A DNA stretch of 64,000 nt from Asticcacaulis benevestitus DSM 16100 = ATCC BAA-896 (lineage in GTDB: Bacteria; Pseudomonadota; Alphaproteobacteria; Caulobacterales; Caulobacteraceae). The first letter of the stretch is position 1. Each line of letters begins with the position of its first letter. Made by a program: the position numbers and the translations under genes. Below the pieces are notes generated by a model. The model ran no database searches. It saw only the letters and a list, made by a program, of their open reading frames with translations, and was not told the DNA's origin. This document shows positions 8,817-17,937 of the stretch, one piece after another. The stretch spans positions 124,001-188,000 of the forward strand of contig NZ_AQWM01000005.1 in the NCBI RefSeq assembly GCF_000376105.1, written 5' to 3'.

Positions 8817-9824
8817 GGACATAGGCCGTGCTGGCGCATGACTGCGTGCGGGCTGGACGAGACCGGCGCCGGAAATATAGAAATCGTGTGCTTTTGGCTT
8901 GTGCAATAAGGCTTCCGCCAAGGCTGCCTTTAGTCCGGCATCGCTTGCATCTTCGCGCAAGGCCGCACGCAGATCGACGTGATCGTCTTGGCCCAAACAC
9001 ATATAGAGCTGGCCGGTGCAAGTGATGCGCACGCGATTGCAGGTGTCGCAGAAATTATGGCTGAGCGGGGTGATCAAGCCCAGTTTTCCACCGGTCTCTT
9101 TGATGCGATAATAGCGCGCCGGCCCGCCGGTGGTATCACTGACGCCTTCGACCTGCCAGAAACTGCGCAAGTGCGCCAGCACGTCTTTCAGTGAGAGGAA
9201 CTGCACCTCACGTCCGGCGACGTCATCGCCCAGCGGCATGGTCTCGATCAGCGACAGATCAATACCACGCGCATGCGCGAAGCTGAGAATATCCGGAATA
9301 TCCGCCTGATTATCCTGCGCCAGGGCCACGACATTGAGCTTGATATGGAGGCCGGCCGCCTGCGCCGCCGCTATGCCGCTCAACACCCGTGCCAGATCGC
9401 CGCCGCGGGTCACCCTGCGGTAAACATCGGGTTTGAGGCTATCACACGACACATTGATGCGCCTGATCCCGGCCTCAACCAGGGCCGGCACAGCGCCTTC
9501 GAGCAGGGTGCCGTTGGTGGTCAAGGTGAGTTCCTTCAAGCGCCCGGTATGCACCTGCTCGCCGAGCCGGCGCAGGAAATCAAGCACGCCCTTGCGCACC
9601 AGAGGCTCACCACCGGTGACCCGCAGGCGCTCGACGCCACTGTCGATCAGGAACAGGCTTAAGCGTTCCATTTCCTCGAAACTGAGCAGGTCCTTGCGCG
9701 GCAGGAAGGTCTGCTGCTCACTCATGCAATAGGTGCAGCGCAGATCGCAACGATCGGTCACCGAAAGCCGCACATAGCTGAGGCGCCGACCGAACGCATC
9801 GATGAGGGGAGCACGCATGGACAT
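8802..9824 (-). CDS. moaA: GTP 3',8-cyclase MoaA (radical SAM)
   Basis: 340 residues. It catalyses the first step of molybdopterin synthesis, rearranging GTP with a radical SAM mechanism together with MoaC. The N-terminal iron-sulfur cluster motif is Cys26-X3-Cys30-X2-Cys33 (CDLRCTYC). The C-terminal second cluster is CX2CX13C beginning at CDTCNRVR. The protein ends in Gly-Gly, the conserved tail needed for activity in MoaA. TGGEPLVRK is the SAM-binding GGEP motif. An alternative start is Met3. No moaC, moaD or moaE is nearby. It converges on and overlaps mobA. Confidence 0.96.
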   Translation of the reverse strand: MSMRAPLIDAFGRRLSYVRLSVTDRCDLRCTYCMSEQQTFLPRKDLLSFEEMERLSLFLIDSGVERLRVTGGEPLVRKGVLDFLRRLGEQVHTGRLKELTLTTNGTLLEGAVPALVEAGIRRINVSCDSLKPDVYRRVTRGGDLARVLSGIAAAQAAGLHIKLNVVALAQDNQADIPDILSFAHARGIDLSLIETMPLGDDVAGREVQFLSLKDVLAHLRSFWQVEGVSDTTGGPARYYRIKETGGKLGLITPLSHNFCDTCNRVRITCTGQLYMCLGQDDHVDLRAALREDASDAGLKAALAEALLHKPKAHDFYISGAGLVQPARSHAPARPMSLTGG

Positions 9825-9901
9825 AAAGCCAATCTAGGCCCCACGCGGTGTGTCCACAAGTCTTGCGCATCATTTTAGCTCAGATAGCGTCCGCCACCAG
9901 G

Positions 9902-10996
9902 TTACAGCGACAGGCTCAACTGCGCCTGCGTCTCTTCGGCTTTCTCTCCCAGGGATGACATCGACACGCCCAGCAACCGTATGCCCTTACCGACCGGGAA
10001 CACACCTTCCAGCAGGACGCGCGTGAACTGTGCCAGTTGCTCACGGCTCGCTACCGGCACAAGGCCTGAACGACTGCGGGTGATGATGCGGAAATCCGAA
10101 AACTTGACCTTCAGCGTCACAGTCCGGCCTTTGATCTGCTTCGCCTCGACATAGGTCCAAACCTTGTCGATCAAGGGTTCCAGAAACCCCCAGGCGGTAT
10201 CGAAATCCGTGGTATCGGTGAAAAAGGTATTCTCGGCGCCGATCGACTTGCGCTCACGATCGGGGCGCACCTGGCGATGGTCGATACCGCGTGAAATGCC
10301 ATAATAGTATCGCCCAGACACACCGAAATGCTGTTCGAGAAAATCGAGCGACTGGGCGCGGATATCGGCGCCGGTATAGAGACCGAGCCGGTTCATCTTC
10401 GCCGCCGTGGCCGGGCCAATGCCGTGGAATTTCTTGACTGGCAGGGAAGCGGCGAAGGATGGCCCCATGGCTGGCTTGATGACGAAAAGACCATCAGGCT
10501 TATTCTGGTCCGAAGCCAGCTTGGCGAGAAACTTGTTGTACGACACACCGGCCGAGGCGGTGAGCTGCGTTGCGGCGTGGATTTTCTCGCGGATCTCTTC
10601 GGCGATCTGAGTGGCAGAGGCGATGCCTTTCAGGTTTTCGGTCACATCGAGATACGCCTCATCGAGCGATAGCGGCTCGATCAATGGCGTATATTCGGCA
10701 AAGACCTCATGAATTTGCTTCGATACCGCACGGTAGGTCTCGAAATTACCGCGCACAAAAATCAGCTCCGGACATTTGCGCTTGGCCGTCACCGAGGCCA
10801 TGGCCGAATGAACGCCAAACTTGCGCGCTTCATAAGAGGCCGCCGCCACCACACCGCGCTCCGAACCGCCGCCGACCGCCACCGGCTTGCCGCGCAATTC
10901 TGGATGATCGCGCTGTTCTACCGACGCGAAAAAGGCGTCCATATCGACGTGGATGATCTTTCTCTGCAGGGCTGGCTTGTGGTCGTCCATGGTCAT
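9902..10996 (-). CDS. dinB: DNA polymerase IV (Y family)
   Basis: 364 residues from the ATG at 10996 (another ATG lies 6 bases downstream). A translesion polymerase: the palm motifs HVDMDAFFASVEQ and SLDEAYLDVT hold the metal-binding acidic residues, and the helix-hairpin-helix GIGPATAAKMNRLG follows. The frame continues upstream to 11140, but that extension lies across the LexA box and the start of the divergent gene, so I reject it. The C-terminus lacks an obvious QLSLF clamp-binding motif but ends QAQLSLSL, which may serve as one. A LexA box at 11015-11029 implies induction by DNA damage. Confidence 0.95.
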   Translation of the reverse strand: MTMDDHKPALQRKIIHVDMDAFFASVEQRDHPELRGKPVAVGGGSERGVVAAASYEARKFGVHSAMASVTAKRKCPELIFVRGNFETYRAVSKQIHEVFAEYTPLIEPLSLDEAYLDVTENLKGIASATQIAEEIREKIHAATQLTASAGVSYNKFLAKLASDQNKPDGLFVIKPAMGPSFAASLPVKKFHGIGPATAAKMNRLGLYTGADIRAQSLDFLEQHFGVSGRYYYGISRGIDHRQVRPDRERKSIGAENTFFTDTTDFDTAWGFLEPLIDKVWTYVEAKQIKGRTVTLKVKFSDFRIITRSRSGLVPVASREQLAQFTRVLLEGVFPVGKGIRLLGVSMSSLGEKAEETQAQLSLSL

Positions 10997-11014
10997 TGAC
11001 TTATGCCACACTCG

Positions 11015-11029
11015 GAACATAAAGTGAAC
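11015..11029 (-). promoter_or_regulatory. LexA (SOS) box upstream of dinB
   Basis: GAAC-N7-GAAC on the plus strand, that is GTTC-N7-GTTC reading toward dinB. This is the LexA operator form established for alphaproteobacteria. It sits about 20 bases before the chosen dinB start, overlapping the expected promoter, and lies about 100 bases from the divergent DUF72 gene. Confidence 0.85.
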
Positions 11030-11132
11030 ATGCAAAATACTGCCAAAAACAGGTTGCGCCCTTATGGCATAGTTTGGCACCACATCGGGCAAGAGTTGCC
11101 AAGGCAACCTTAAAAGCAAGGGAGAATGCGTT

Positions 11133-11915
11133 ATGACCATCTATGTCGGCATCGGCGGCTGGACCTACGAAGCGTGGCGCGGCCCCTTCTATCCGGACGG
11201 TCTGACGCAGAAACGCGAACTGGAATATGCGTCCTCCAAAGTGACCTCCATCGAGATCAACGGCACCTATTATGGCGCGCAAAAACCATCCTCCTTCCAG
11301 AAATGGCACGCCGAAACGCCGGATGATTTCGTCTTCGCCATCAAGGGCACGCGCTACGCCACCAACCGCAAGAACCTGGCGGAATCAAAAGAGTCGGTTG
11401 AGCGCTTCCTGAACAGCGGCATCAGCGAACTGAAGGACAAGCTGGGCCCGATCAACTGGCAGTTCATGGCGACCAAAAAATTCGATCCGGAGGATTTCGA
11501 GAACTTCTTTAAGCTGCTGCCGCCAGAAGTCGATGGCGTCAAACTCCGCCACGCGGTCGAGGTGCGACACCCCACTTTCCAGTGTGAAGAGTTTGTCGAT
11601 CTGGCGCGTCGATACGGTGTGGCCGTCATCACCGGCGCCGATTCGGACTTTCCGGTCATCGCCGACCTGACCGCCGATTTCGCCTATGTCCGCATCATGG
11701 GCACCCGCGAAGACGAGCCGCGCGGCTATAGCGAGCAGGCGCTCGATGAATGGGCCTACCGCGCCCGCACCCTGGCCGAAGGGCAGATCCCCAATGATCT
11801 GGCCCATTACGGCAAGGTGCAGAAGCCGACACCGCGCGACGTCTACCTCTATGTCATCAGCGGCTACAAGACGCTCAACCCCGCCGCGGCCATGGGCCTG
11901 ATTGAAAGACTATAA
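11133..11915 (+). CDS. DUF72 family protein
   Basis: 260 residues. The N-terminal IGGWTYEAWRGPFYP and the TYYGAQKPSSFQKW segment are characteristic of DUF72, a TIM-barrel family without a settled biochemical role. Later signatures EVRHPTF and AYVRIMG also fit. An AGGGAGA ribosome-binding site lies about 10 bases before the ATG. It is followed, two bases after its stop, by the oxidoreductase gene, so the two probably form one transcript. It is divergent from dinB, and the LexA box between them could also touch its promoter, though the distance makes that doubtful. Confidence 0.88.
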   Translation: MTIYVGIGGWTYEAWRGPFYPDGLTQKRELEYASSKVTSIEINGTYYGAQKPSSFQKWHAETPDDFVFAIKGTRYATNRKNLAESKESVERFLNSGISELKDKLGPINWQFMATKKFDPEDFENFFKLLPPEVDGVKLRHAVEVRHPTFQCEEFVDLARRYGVAVITGADSDFPVIADLTADFAYVRIMGTREDEPRGYSEQALDEWAYRARTLAEGQIPNDLAHYGKVQKPTPRDVYLYVISGYKTLNPAAAMGLIERL

Positions 11916-11917
11916 GC

Positions 11918-12967
11918 ATGAAAAAGGTTGTCTGGGGCATTCTGTCGACCGCCAATATCGGCGTCAAAAAGGTCATACCGGCGCTGATGCGAAGCGATCT
12001 GATCCGTGTCAAAGGACTGGCTTCGCGCAATCTGGAATCGGCGCAAGCCGCAGTCGATAAGCTTGGTCTTGAGAGGGCTTACGGCTCATACGAAGACCTG
12101 CTGGCCGATCCGGAGATCGAGGTCATCTATAACCCGCTGCCGAACCATCTGCATGTGCCGATGACCCTGGCGGCGGCGCGTGCCGGCAAGCATGTGTTGT
12201 GCGAAAAGCCGATGGCGCTCAAGGCCTCCGAGATCGATGAACTGGCGAAGGTGAGTCCGCCCTCAAGCAGCGGATTGGACCGTCAGACGGCGGTAGGGCA
12301 AACTAAAAGAACCCACATTATGGAAGCCTTTATGGTGCGCCATTCGCTGCAATGGCTGGAAGCGCGCCGCCTGATCCGCGAAGGCGCCATAGGCCAGGCC
12401 CAGGTCATCCAGTCTCAGTTCAGTTACAACAACACCGACCCGCACAATATCCGTAACAAGGTCGAGTGGGGCGGCGGCGGGCTGATGGATATCGGCTGCT
12501 ACCCTATCGTGGCCGGGCGCTTCTTTTTCGAAGCCGACCCCTTGCGCGTCATGGCGCTGATCAGCCGGGACAAGACGTTCGGCACCGACACGATCACCTC
12601 CGGCCTGCTCGATTTTGGCGCCGGTCGCCACCTGACCTTCGCGGTCTCCACCTGTCTGGCGTCGGCGCAATCGGTGACCGTGTTCGGTGACAAGGGCCGG
12701 CTTTCCCTGTCGATCCCATTCAACCAGCCACCCGAGGCACCACAGATCGTCACGATCGATGACGGTCAGACCCTGACAGGCGCCACGGCGGTGACGCACA
12801 CCCTGCAAGCCTCCAACCAGTACACCCTGATGGGCGAGGCCTTCTGCCGCGCCGTACGTGGTGAGACCGACCTGCCCTATGGCATGGACGATGCGCGCAC
12901 CAATATGAAGATCATCGATGCCTTGTTCCGCTCGGAAACCTCAGGGGCATGGGAAGCCCTGGACTAG
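11918..12967 (+). CDS. Gfo/Idh/MocA family oxidoreductase
   Basis: 349 residues. An N-terminal Rossmann fold (WGILSTANIG; note STANIG rather than the commoner GxGxxG) binds NAD(P). The CEKPMAL motif near residue 92 contains the Lys-Pro pair conserved in the family. The C-terminal half is the GFO/IDH/MocA substrate domain with GGGGLMDIGCYPI. Family members oxidise or reduce sugars and related polyols; the substrate cannot be told. Residues about 112-128 (SPPSSSGLDRQ...) form an insertion compared with the usual loop. It starts two bases after the DUF72 stop. Confidence 0.88.
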   Translation: MKKVVWGILSTANIGVKKVIPALMRSDLIRVKGLASRNLESAQAAVDKLGLERAYGSYEDLLADPEIEVIYNPLPNHLHVPMTLAAARAGKHVLCEKPMALKASEIDELAKVSPPSSSGLDRQTAVGQTKRTHIMEAFMVRHSLQWLEARRLIREGAIGQAQVIQSQFSYNNTDPHNIRNKVEWGGGGLMDIGCYPIVAGRFFFEADPLRVMALISRDKTFGTDTITSGLLDFGAGRHLTFAVSTCLASAQSVTVFGDKGRLSLSIPFNQPPEAPQIVTIDDGQTLTGATAVTHTLQASNQYTLMGEAFCRAVRGETDLPYGMDDARTNMKIIDALFRSETSGAWEALD

Positions 12968-13009
12968 CACCGCCGCCCTTTTACCTACGAACCTCATCGT
13001 TTCCTTACG

Positions 13010-13044
13010 ACAGATATTTCACAGTCTTCCGTAGAAATATCTGT
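13010..13044. promoter_or_regulatory. 11-bp inverted repeat upstream of the macAB operon
   Basis: ACAGATATTTC and GAAATATCTGT are perfect complements separated by 13 bases. They lie 43 bases after the oxidoreductase stop and 156 bases before macA. Smaller palindromes follow at 13071-13087 (CACACG/CGTGTG) and 13085-13098 (GTGCAA/TTGCAC). The element could end the upstream transcript (there is no T-run) or be an operator for the efflux operon. Confidence 0.5.
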
Positions 13045-13199
13045 GGGTGATGACTTGCGGCTCCTGAGGCCACACGTGATGCGTGTGCAATGTTGCACGC
13101 CCTGACATCACCCTGCCCCAGCGGGCATGTTAATGGCCTGTTTCTTCTACGGCCATCCGTTGGTCGGCGATCCGAAACCTTTAACGGCGGCTTCGATAT

Positions 13200-14438
13200 A
13201 TGTGGTATAAAAACAAACGCTTCCTTCGACTTGCAGCGATCATGACTGCGGCGCTTGTGGCGATCATCGCCATCTGGCTGATCTTCTTCAATCGCCCGAA
13301 ACCGCCGGAACTGGTCACCCAGGCCGCCACCATGGGTAATGTCGAGAAAACCGTCCTCGCCTCTGGCACCCTTGAGCCGTTCAAGCAGGTCAGCGTCGGC
13401 GCGCAGGTCTCCGGTCAGGTGACGAAGCTCGCCGTGGCGTTGGGCGATAACGTTCATACAGGCGACCTGATCGCCGAGATCGATTCCCAGACCCAGAAGA
13501 ACAGCCTGCAAACCGCGCGGGCCCAGCTTAACAATATCGCCGCACAGCGCGCTTCGGCTCAGGCCACCCTGGCGCAGGCGCAAAGCAATTTCACCCGCCA
13601 GCAGACCCTTTATCAGGCCGATGCCGGCTCGAAGGCTGACTATGAAGCCGCCCTCGCCACGCTGAAAAGCGCGCAGGCCAGCGTTGATGCCGCCAACGCC
13701 CAGATCCAGTCCGCCAATGTCTCGGTCAATACGGCCAACGTCAATCTCGGCTATACCCGCATTCTGGCACCGATGGATGGCACGGTCATCGCCATCGTCA
13801 CCAAGGAAGGCCAGACGGTCAATGCCAACCAATCGGCCCCGACCATTGTGGGCCTTGGCCAGCTCGACAAGATGACGGTCAAGGCGGAGGTTTCCGAAGC
13901 CGACGTTGCGCACGTCAAGGCCGGCATGGATGTCTATTTCACCACGCTTGGCGATCCCGACAAGAAGTATTACGCCAAGCTGCGCAGCATCGAGCCGGCG
14001 CCGACCACCTTCGATCCGGATACGACCACCGCCGCCTCGTCCTCGGCCATTTATTACTATGCCATCTTTGATGTCGATAATCCCGATGGCACGCTTCGCA
14101 CCACCATGACCGCCCAGGTCGATATCGTCCTCGAGGGTGCCAAAAACGTGCTGACCATTCCTTCAGCAGCGCTTGGCCGCAAGGGTAAGGATGGCGGTTA
14201 TTCCGTCATGGTGGCCAATCCGAAGGACAAGCACAAACGCCCCGAACGCCGCAAGATTACTATCGGTATCAATGACGGCACCAATGTGCAGGTGCTGAGC
14301 GGTCTGAAAGACGGCGAACAGGTGGTCATCGCCCAGGCGGCCTCGTCCAGCGGTTCCGGTGCCTCGTCTTCCAGCCGCAGCGGTGGCGGCAACCGTCGCA
14401 ACGGCGGCATGGGCGGTCCACCTCCAGGCGGACTGTAA
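13200..14438 (+). CDS. macA: MacA-like periplasmic adaptor (membrane fusion protein)
   Basis: 412 residues. A short cytoplasmic tail and one membrane anchor (about 11-31) precede a lipoyl-like half-motif ([24 protein letters not shown]), a coiled-coil hairpin (about 95-170, Ala/Gln-rich), the second lipoyl half and beta-barrel, and a Ser/Gly-rich tail of about 30 residues that is unusual for the family. It links the inner-membrane MacB transporter to an outer-membrane channel. It is the first gene of a three-gene operon (macA, macB, nodT-like). The ATG is the first plausible start; no strong ribosome-binding site is seen. The substrate is unknown; macrolides, peptides or siderophores are known for relatives. 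Confidence 0.9.
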   Translation: MWYKNKRFLRLAAIMTAALVAIIAIWLIFFNRPKPPELVTQAATMGNVEKTVLASGTLEPFKQVSVGAQVSGQVTKLAVALGDNVHTGDLIAEIDSQTQKNSLQTARAQLNNIAAQRASAQATLAQAQSNFTRQQTLYQADAGSKADYEAALATLKSAQASVDAANAQIQSANVSVNTANVNLGYTRILAPMDGTVIAIVTKEGQTVNANQSAPTIVGLGQLDKMTVKAEVSEADVAHVKAGMDVYFTTLGDPDKKYYAKLRSIEPAPTTFDPDTTTAASSSAIYYYAIFDVDNPDGTLRTTMTAQVDIVLEGAKNVLTIPSAALGRKGKDGGYSVMVANPKDKHKRPERRKITIGINDGTNVQVLSGLKDGEQVVIAQAASSSGSGASSSSRSGGGNRRNGGMGGPPPGGL

Positions 14439-14451
14439 GGGACGCGCACAG

Positions 14452-16416
14452 ATGAGTACCCCGCCCCTTTTGGAAGTGAAGAAGCTGCGCCGGGAATTTC
14501 CCGCCGGCGAAGGCACTATCACGGTGCTGCACGATATCGACCTGACCATCGCGCCCGGCGAAATGCTGGCTATTGTCGGCCAGTCCGGATCCGGCAAGTC
14601 GACCCTGATGAACATACTGGGTTGCCTCGACCGGCCGACCTCCGGTGTCTATGCGGTCGGCGGGCGCACCACGGCCGAACTTGGCCCCAACGATCTGGCC
14701 GAACTGCGCCGTGAGCACTTCGGTTTCATCTTCCAGCGCTATCACCTGCTCAATGACCTGACGGCCCTGGGCAATGTCGAGGTGCCCGCCATCTATTCCG
14801 GCACACCACCCGAAGCGCGCAAGGTTCGTGCGGGCGAACTGCTGGCACGGCTAGGCCTGAAAGACCGCACCGGCCATCGTCCCGGCCAGCTTTCGGGCGG
14901 TCAGCAGCAGCGCGTCTCGATCGCGCGCGCCCTGATGAACGGCGGCGAGATCGTGCTGGCCGATGAGCCGACCGGCGCGCTCGATACAGCCTCTGGCGAA
15001 GAGGTCATGCGTATCCTGAAGGGCCTGCGCAAGCAGGGCCACACCGTCATCATCGTCACGCACGACATGGAGGTGGCCGAGCACTGCGAGCGCGTCATCG
15101 AAATCCGCGACGGTCACATCATCAACGACCGCAAGGGCGCAGGTCATGGAGAGGTCGAGAACCAGGGCCTGCCGCCGATCACCGCCACATCGCAAGGCGG
15201 TTTGCAGGCCGTCATCGACAGCTTCAACGAAGCCTTCCGCATGGCCGTGCTGGCCATGAATGCCCACCGCATGCGCACCTTTCTGACCATGCTCGGCATC
15301 ATCATCGGCATCGCCTCGGTGGTCTGCGTTGTGGCGCTGGGTGAAGGCTCAAGGCAAAAGGTGCTGGCGCAGATCGCCTCCATCGGCACCAATACGCTGC
15401 AGATCAATCCCGGACGCGGCTTCGGCGATACCCGGTCAGGTCGGGTGCGAACGCTTGTGGTGTCCGACGCCGATATTCTGGCCAAACAACCCTACGCCGA
15501 CAGCGTGACGCCGCTTGTCCAGACCAACGCCGTTCTGCGTTCGGGGTCAATCGCCGCCAACGCCACCATCATGGGTGTGGGCGATCAGTATGACCGCGTG
15601 CGCGGCCTGACCATGGCGCAAGGCCGCTGGCTGACGAGCGAAGACGTAGACCGCCTGACGCAGGATGTGGTGATCGACGACAACACCTACAGCACGCTTT
15701 TCCCGACCGGGCAGGGCTCACCACTCGGCCAGGTCATCCTGCTTGGTTCAGTGCCGGCGCGCATCGTCGGCGTCACCAACAAAAGCTCCGGCTTCGGCGG
15801 GGGCAGCGGCGACGCGCTCAACATCTACATGGCCTATACCTCGGTCAACGCCCGGATGCTCGGCACCAGTGTGTTGCGCAGCATCACGGTGCGGGTCAAG
15901 GACGACACCAATTCGGAAGTGGCGCAGGAAGGCGTGACCCAACTCCTGACCCGGCGCCACGGTACGCAGGATTTCACCATCCTCAACACCGATGAAATCC
16001 GCCAGACCATCACGGCCACCACCAACACCCTGACCCTTCTGATCTCGGTCATCGCCGTCATCTCGCTGGTCGTCGGCGGCATCGGCGTCATGAACATCAT
16101 GCTCGTCTCGGTTACCGAACGCACCGGCGAGATCGGCGTGCGTATGGCCGTGGGGGCACGCACCCGCGATATCATGCAGCAATTCCTGATCGAAGCCGTG
16201 CTCGTCTGCCTGCTCGGCGGTATCCTCGGCATCCTAGCGGCGCTCGGTTTCGGTGTGCTGTTCAAGATGTTTAGCACCGATTTCACGCTGATTTATTCGG
16301 TCACCTCGATTGTCGCCGCCTTCCTCTGCTCCACCCTGATCGGCGTCGTCTTCGGCTTCCTGCCGGCGCGCAACGCCGCCCGCCTCGACCCCGTCACCGC
16401 GCTTATGAGGGACTGA
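14452..16416 (+). CDS. macB: MacB-like ABC transporter (ATPase-permease fusion)
   Basis: 654 residues from the ATG at 14452, 13 bases after macA. The N-terminal ATPase has Walker A GQSGSGKS at 43-50, the signature LSGGQQQR and Walker [14 protein letters not shown] membrane helix near 290 precedes a large periplasmic domain, and three FtsX-type helices follow at the C-terminus ([22 protein letters not shown] is the FtsX signature). This is the standard MacB plan. MacB drives mechanotransmission through MacA rather than moving substrate across the inner membrane. The stop codon shares one base with the start of the outer-membrane gene. Confidence 0.95.
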   Translation: MSTPPLLEVKKLRREFPAGEGTITVLHDIDLTIAPGEMLAIVGQSGSGKSTLMNILGCLDRPTSGVYAVGGRTTAELGPNDLAELRREHFGFIFQRYHLLNDLTALGNVEVPAIYSGTPPEARKVRAGELLARLGLKDRTGHRPGQLSGGQQQRVSIARALMNGGEIVLADEPTGALDTASGEEVMRILKGLRKQGHTVIIVTHDMEVAEHCERVIEIRDGHIINDRKGAGHGEVENQGLPPITATSQGGLQAVIDSFNEAFRMAVLAMNAHRMRTFLTMLGIIIGIASVVCVVALGEGSRQKVLAQIASIGTNTLQINPGRGFGDTRSGRVRTLVVSDADILAKQPYADSVTPLVQTNAVLRSGSIAANATIMGVGDQYDRVRGLTMAQGRWLTSEDVDRLTQDVVIDDNTYSTLFPTGQGSPLGQVILLGSVPARIVGVTNKSSGFGGGSGDALNIYMAYTSVNARMLGTSVLRSITVRVKDDTNSEVAQEGVTQLLTRRHGTQDFTILNTDEIRQTITATTNTLTLLISVIAVISLVVGGIGVMNIMLVSVTERTGEIGVRMAVGARTRDIMQQFLIEAVLVCLLGGILGILAALGFGVLFKMFSTDFTLIYSVTSIVAAFLCSTLIGVVFGFLPARNAARLDPVTALMRD

Positions 16417-17789
16417 TGACCTACTTTCTGAAGAACAGAAGCGTTTTGGTGCTGATCATGGCGGCCGGTTTGAGCGCCTGCGCCTCGACGCCCTATGAAA
16501 CACCGCAGGTGCCGACGCCGGCGCAGTTCGCCCATGCTAGTGAAGGTATGGCCGGCGAGGGCAGCGCCGCCACCGCCATTTCCGGCGACTGGTGGACGGC
16601 CTTCAACGATCCGGCGCTCAATACGCTGATATCGCGCGTGCTGGCGAAGAACGACAACCTTGCCGCGGCAGCCCTGAGAGTCCAGCAGGCGCAACTCCAG
16701 GCCGGGCTGACGCGGCTCGATCAGGTGCCCGAAGCGTCCGGCAGCCTCGGTGCCTCAACCTCCGACAGCACCACCTATTCCGCCAGTGTCGGCGTCTCGT
16801 ATGAGGTCGATCTGTGGGGCCGCCTCAGCGCCAACACACGCGCCGCCAACTGGGAAGCACAAGCCACCGAGGAAGACCGTCAGGCGGCGCAACTGGCGCT
16901 GATCGGCACCACCGCCGAGCTCTACTGGCGCATCGCCTACACCCGTCAGCAGATCGCGGTGGGTGAGCAGAATCTTGCCTCTGTCCGCAAGGTGCGCGAT
17001 CTCGTCACCCTCCAGCACGATGCTGGTTCGGTGTCGGGCGTCGAGGTGGCCGAGGCCGATCAGAGCGTCAATGCGCAACTCGCCAGTCTGGCCGCGCTTG
17101 AGCAGCAACTGGTCGAGTACCGTTCGTCCGTTACTGTCCTGCTTGGCGGCGACATCTGGGACGCCAGCGCCGAACCGCAAAGCCTGCCAGATGTCCCGCT
17201 GCCGGAGGTACGCGCCGGTCTGCCGGCCGAGCTCTTAAGCCGTCGCCCCGATCTGCGCGCGGCGGAGTTGCGACTGCGCGAATCCCTGGCCGATGTCGAT
17301 ATCACCAAGGCCTCGCTCTATCCGGCCCTCACCTTGAGCGCCTCCGGCGGCGCCTCCAGCGCCGAACTCGGCAGTCTGTTCAGCACTCCGGCCGGTTCGC
17401 TGGGCTTAGGGCTCACCCTGCCCTTCCTCAACTATCCACGGGTGAAGCAAAATATCCGCATGTCGGAAAAGGCCTATGAGATCGCGGTCGCCAATTTCCG
17501 CACCACCTTGTTGCAGGCCCTGGCCGATACAGACAATGCGCTTTCCAACCGCACCCGTCTGGCGCAGCAGGGCGAGGCGCAGGCGGCCAGTCTGGCAGCG
17601 GCGCGAAAGGCCGAAGCGCTCTATGCCGTGCGTTATCGCACCGGTTCTGTGGCGTTACGCGTCTGGCTCGACGCCCAGCAATCGGCCCGTGCGGCGCAAC
17701 TGAGCTATGACAACACTCGCCTGTCGCAACTGATCAATCAGTCGACACTCTATCAGGCACTCGGCGGCGGTCAGGACGGGGGGATGTGA
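16416..17789 (+). CDS. NodT-family outer-membrane efflux lipoprotein
   Basis: 457 residues. A signal peptide ends in the lipobox LSAC with the lipidated Cys22. Two TolC/OEP repeats follow, with the recurring RxDLRAAELRL and DVDITKASLYPALTLSASGG signatures typical of RND/NodT outer-membrane factors. It should form the trimeric exit duct for MacA-MacB. Its ATG overlaps the macB stop by one base (TGATG), so it is translationally coupled. A composite palindromic repeat lies directly downstream. Confidence 0.93.
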   Translation: MTYFLKNRSVLVLIMAAGLSACASTPYETPQVPTPAQFAHASEGMAGEGSAATAISGDWWTAFNDPALNTLISRVLAKNDNLAAAALRVQQAQLQAGLTRLDQVPEASGSLGASTSDSTTYSASVGVSYEVDLWGRLSANTRAANWEAQATEEDRQAAQLALIGTTAELYWRIAYTRQQIAVGEQNLASVRKVRDLVTLQHDAGSVSGVEVAEADQSVNAQLASLAALEQQLVEYRSSVTVLLGGDIWDASAEPQSLPDVPLPEVRAGLPAELLSRRPDLRAAELRLRESLADVDITKASLYPALTLSASGGASSAELGSLFSTPAGSLGLGLTLPFLNYPRVKQNIRMSEKAYEIAVANFRTTLLQALADTDNALSNRTRLAQQGEAQAASLAAARKAEALYAVRYRTGSVALRVWLDAQQSARAAQLSYDNTRLSQLINQSTLYQALGGGQDGGM

Positions 17790-17800
17790 TCGTTTTCATC

Positions 17801-17926
17801 CTCCCCTCTAGCGCAGCGTACGGGGGAGGTGGCGGGCTTGTCCCGCCGGAGGGGGCGAACTGACTATGGCGCTGCCCCCTCCGTCAGCGACGACGCGCTG
17901 ACACCTCCCCCGCTTTGCAGGGGAGG
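17801..17926. repeat. Composite palindromic repeat (four hairpins)
   Basis: Four hairpins are packed in 126 bases between the convergent nodT-like and hydrolase genes: CTCCCC/GGGGAG (17801-17828), GGCGGG/CCCGCC (17831-17847), GGAGGGGG/CCCCCTCC (17848-17882) and CCTCCCC/GGGGAGG (17904-17926). The outer units match the simple repeats at 929 and 35679. This looks like a REP/BIME-like mosaic of the kind common in Caulobacterales genomes, probably also ending transcription from both sides. Confidence 0.75.
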
Positions 17927-17937
17927 ATCTAGGGAGA

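Noticed and set aside
10997-11140. N-terminal extension of dinB by 48 codons
   Set aside because: It would cross the LexA box and overlap the start of the divergent DUF72 gene; polymerase IV homology begins only after the internal ATGs.
13005-13913. A 302-codon minus-strand frame over the macA start and upstream gap
   Set aside because: It covers the palindromes and the first half of macA and has no motif or ribosome-binding site.
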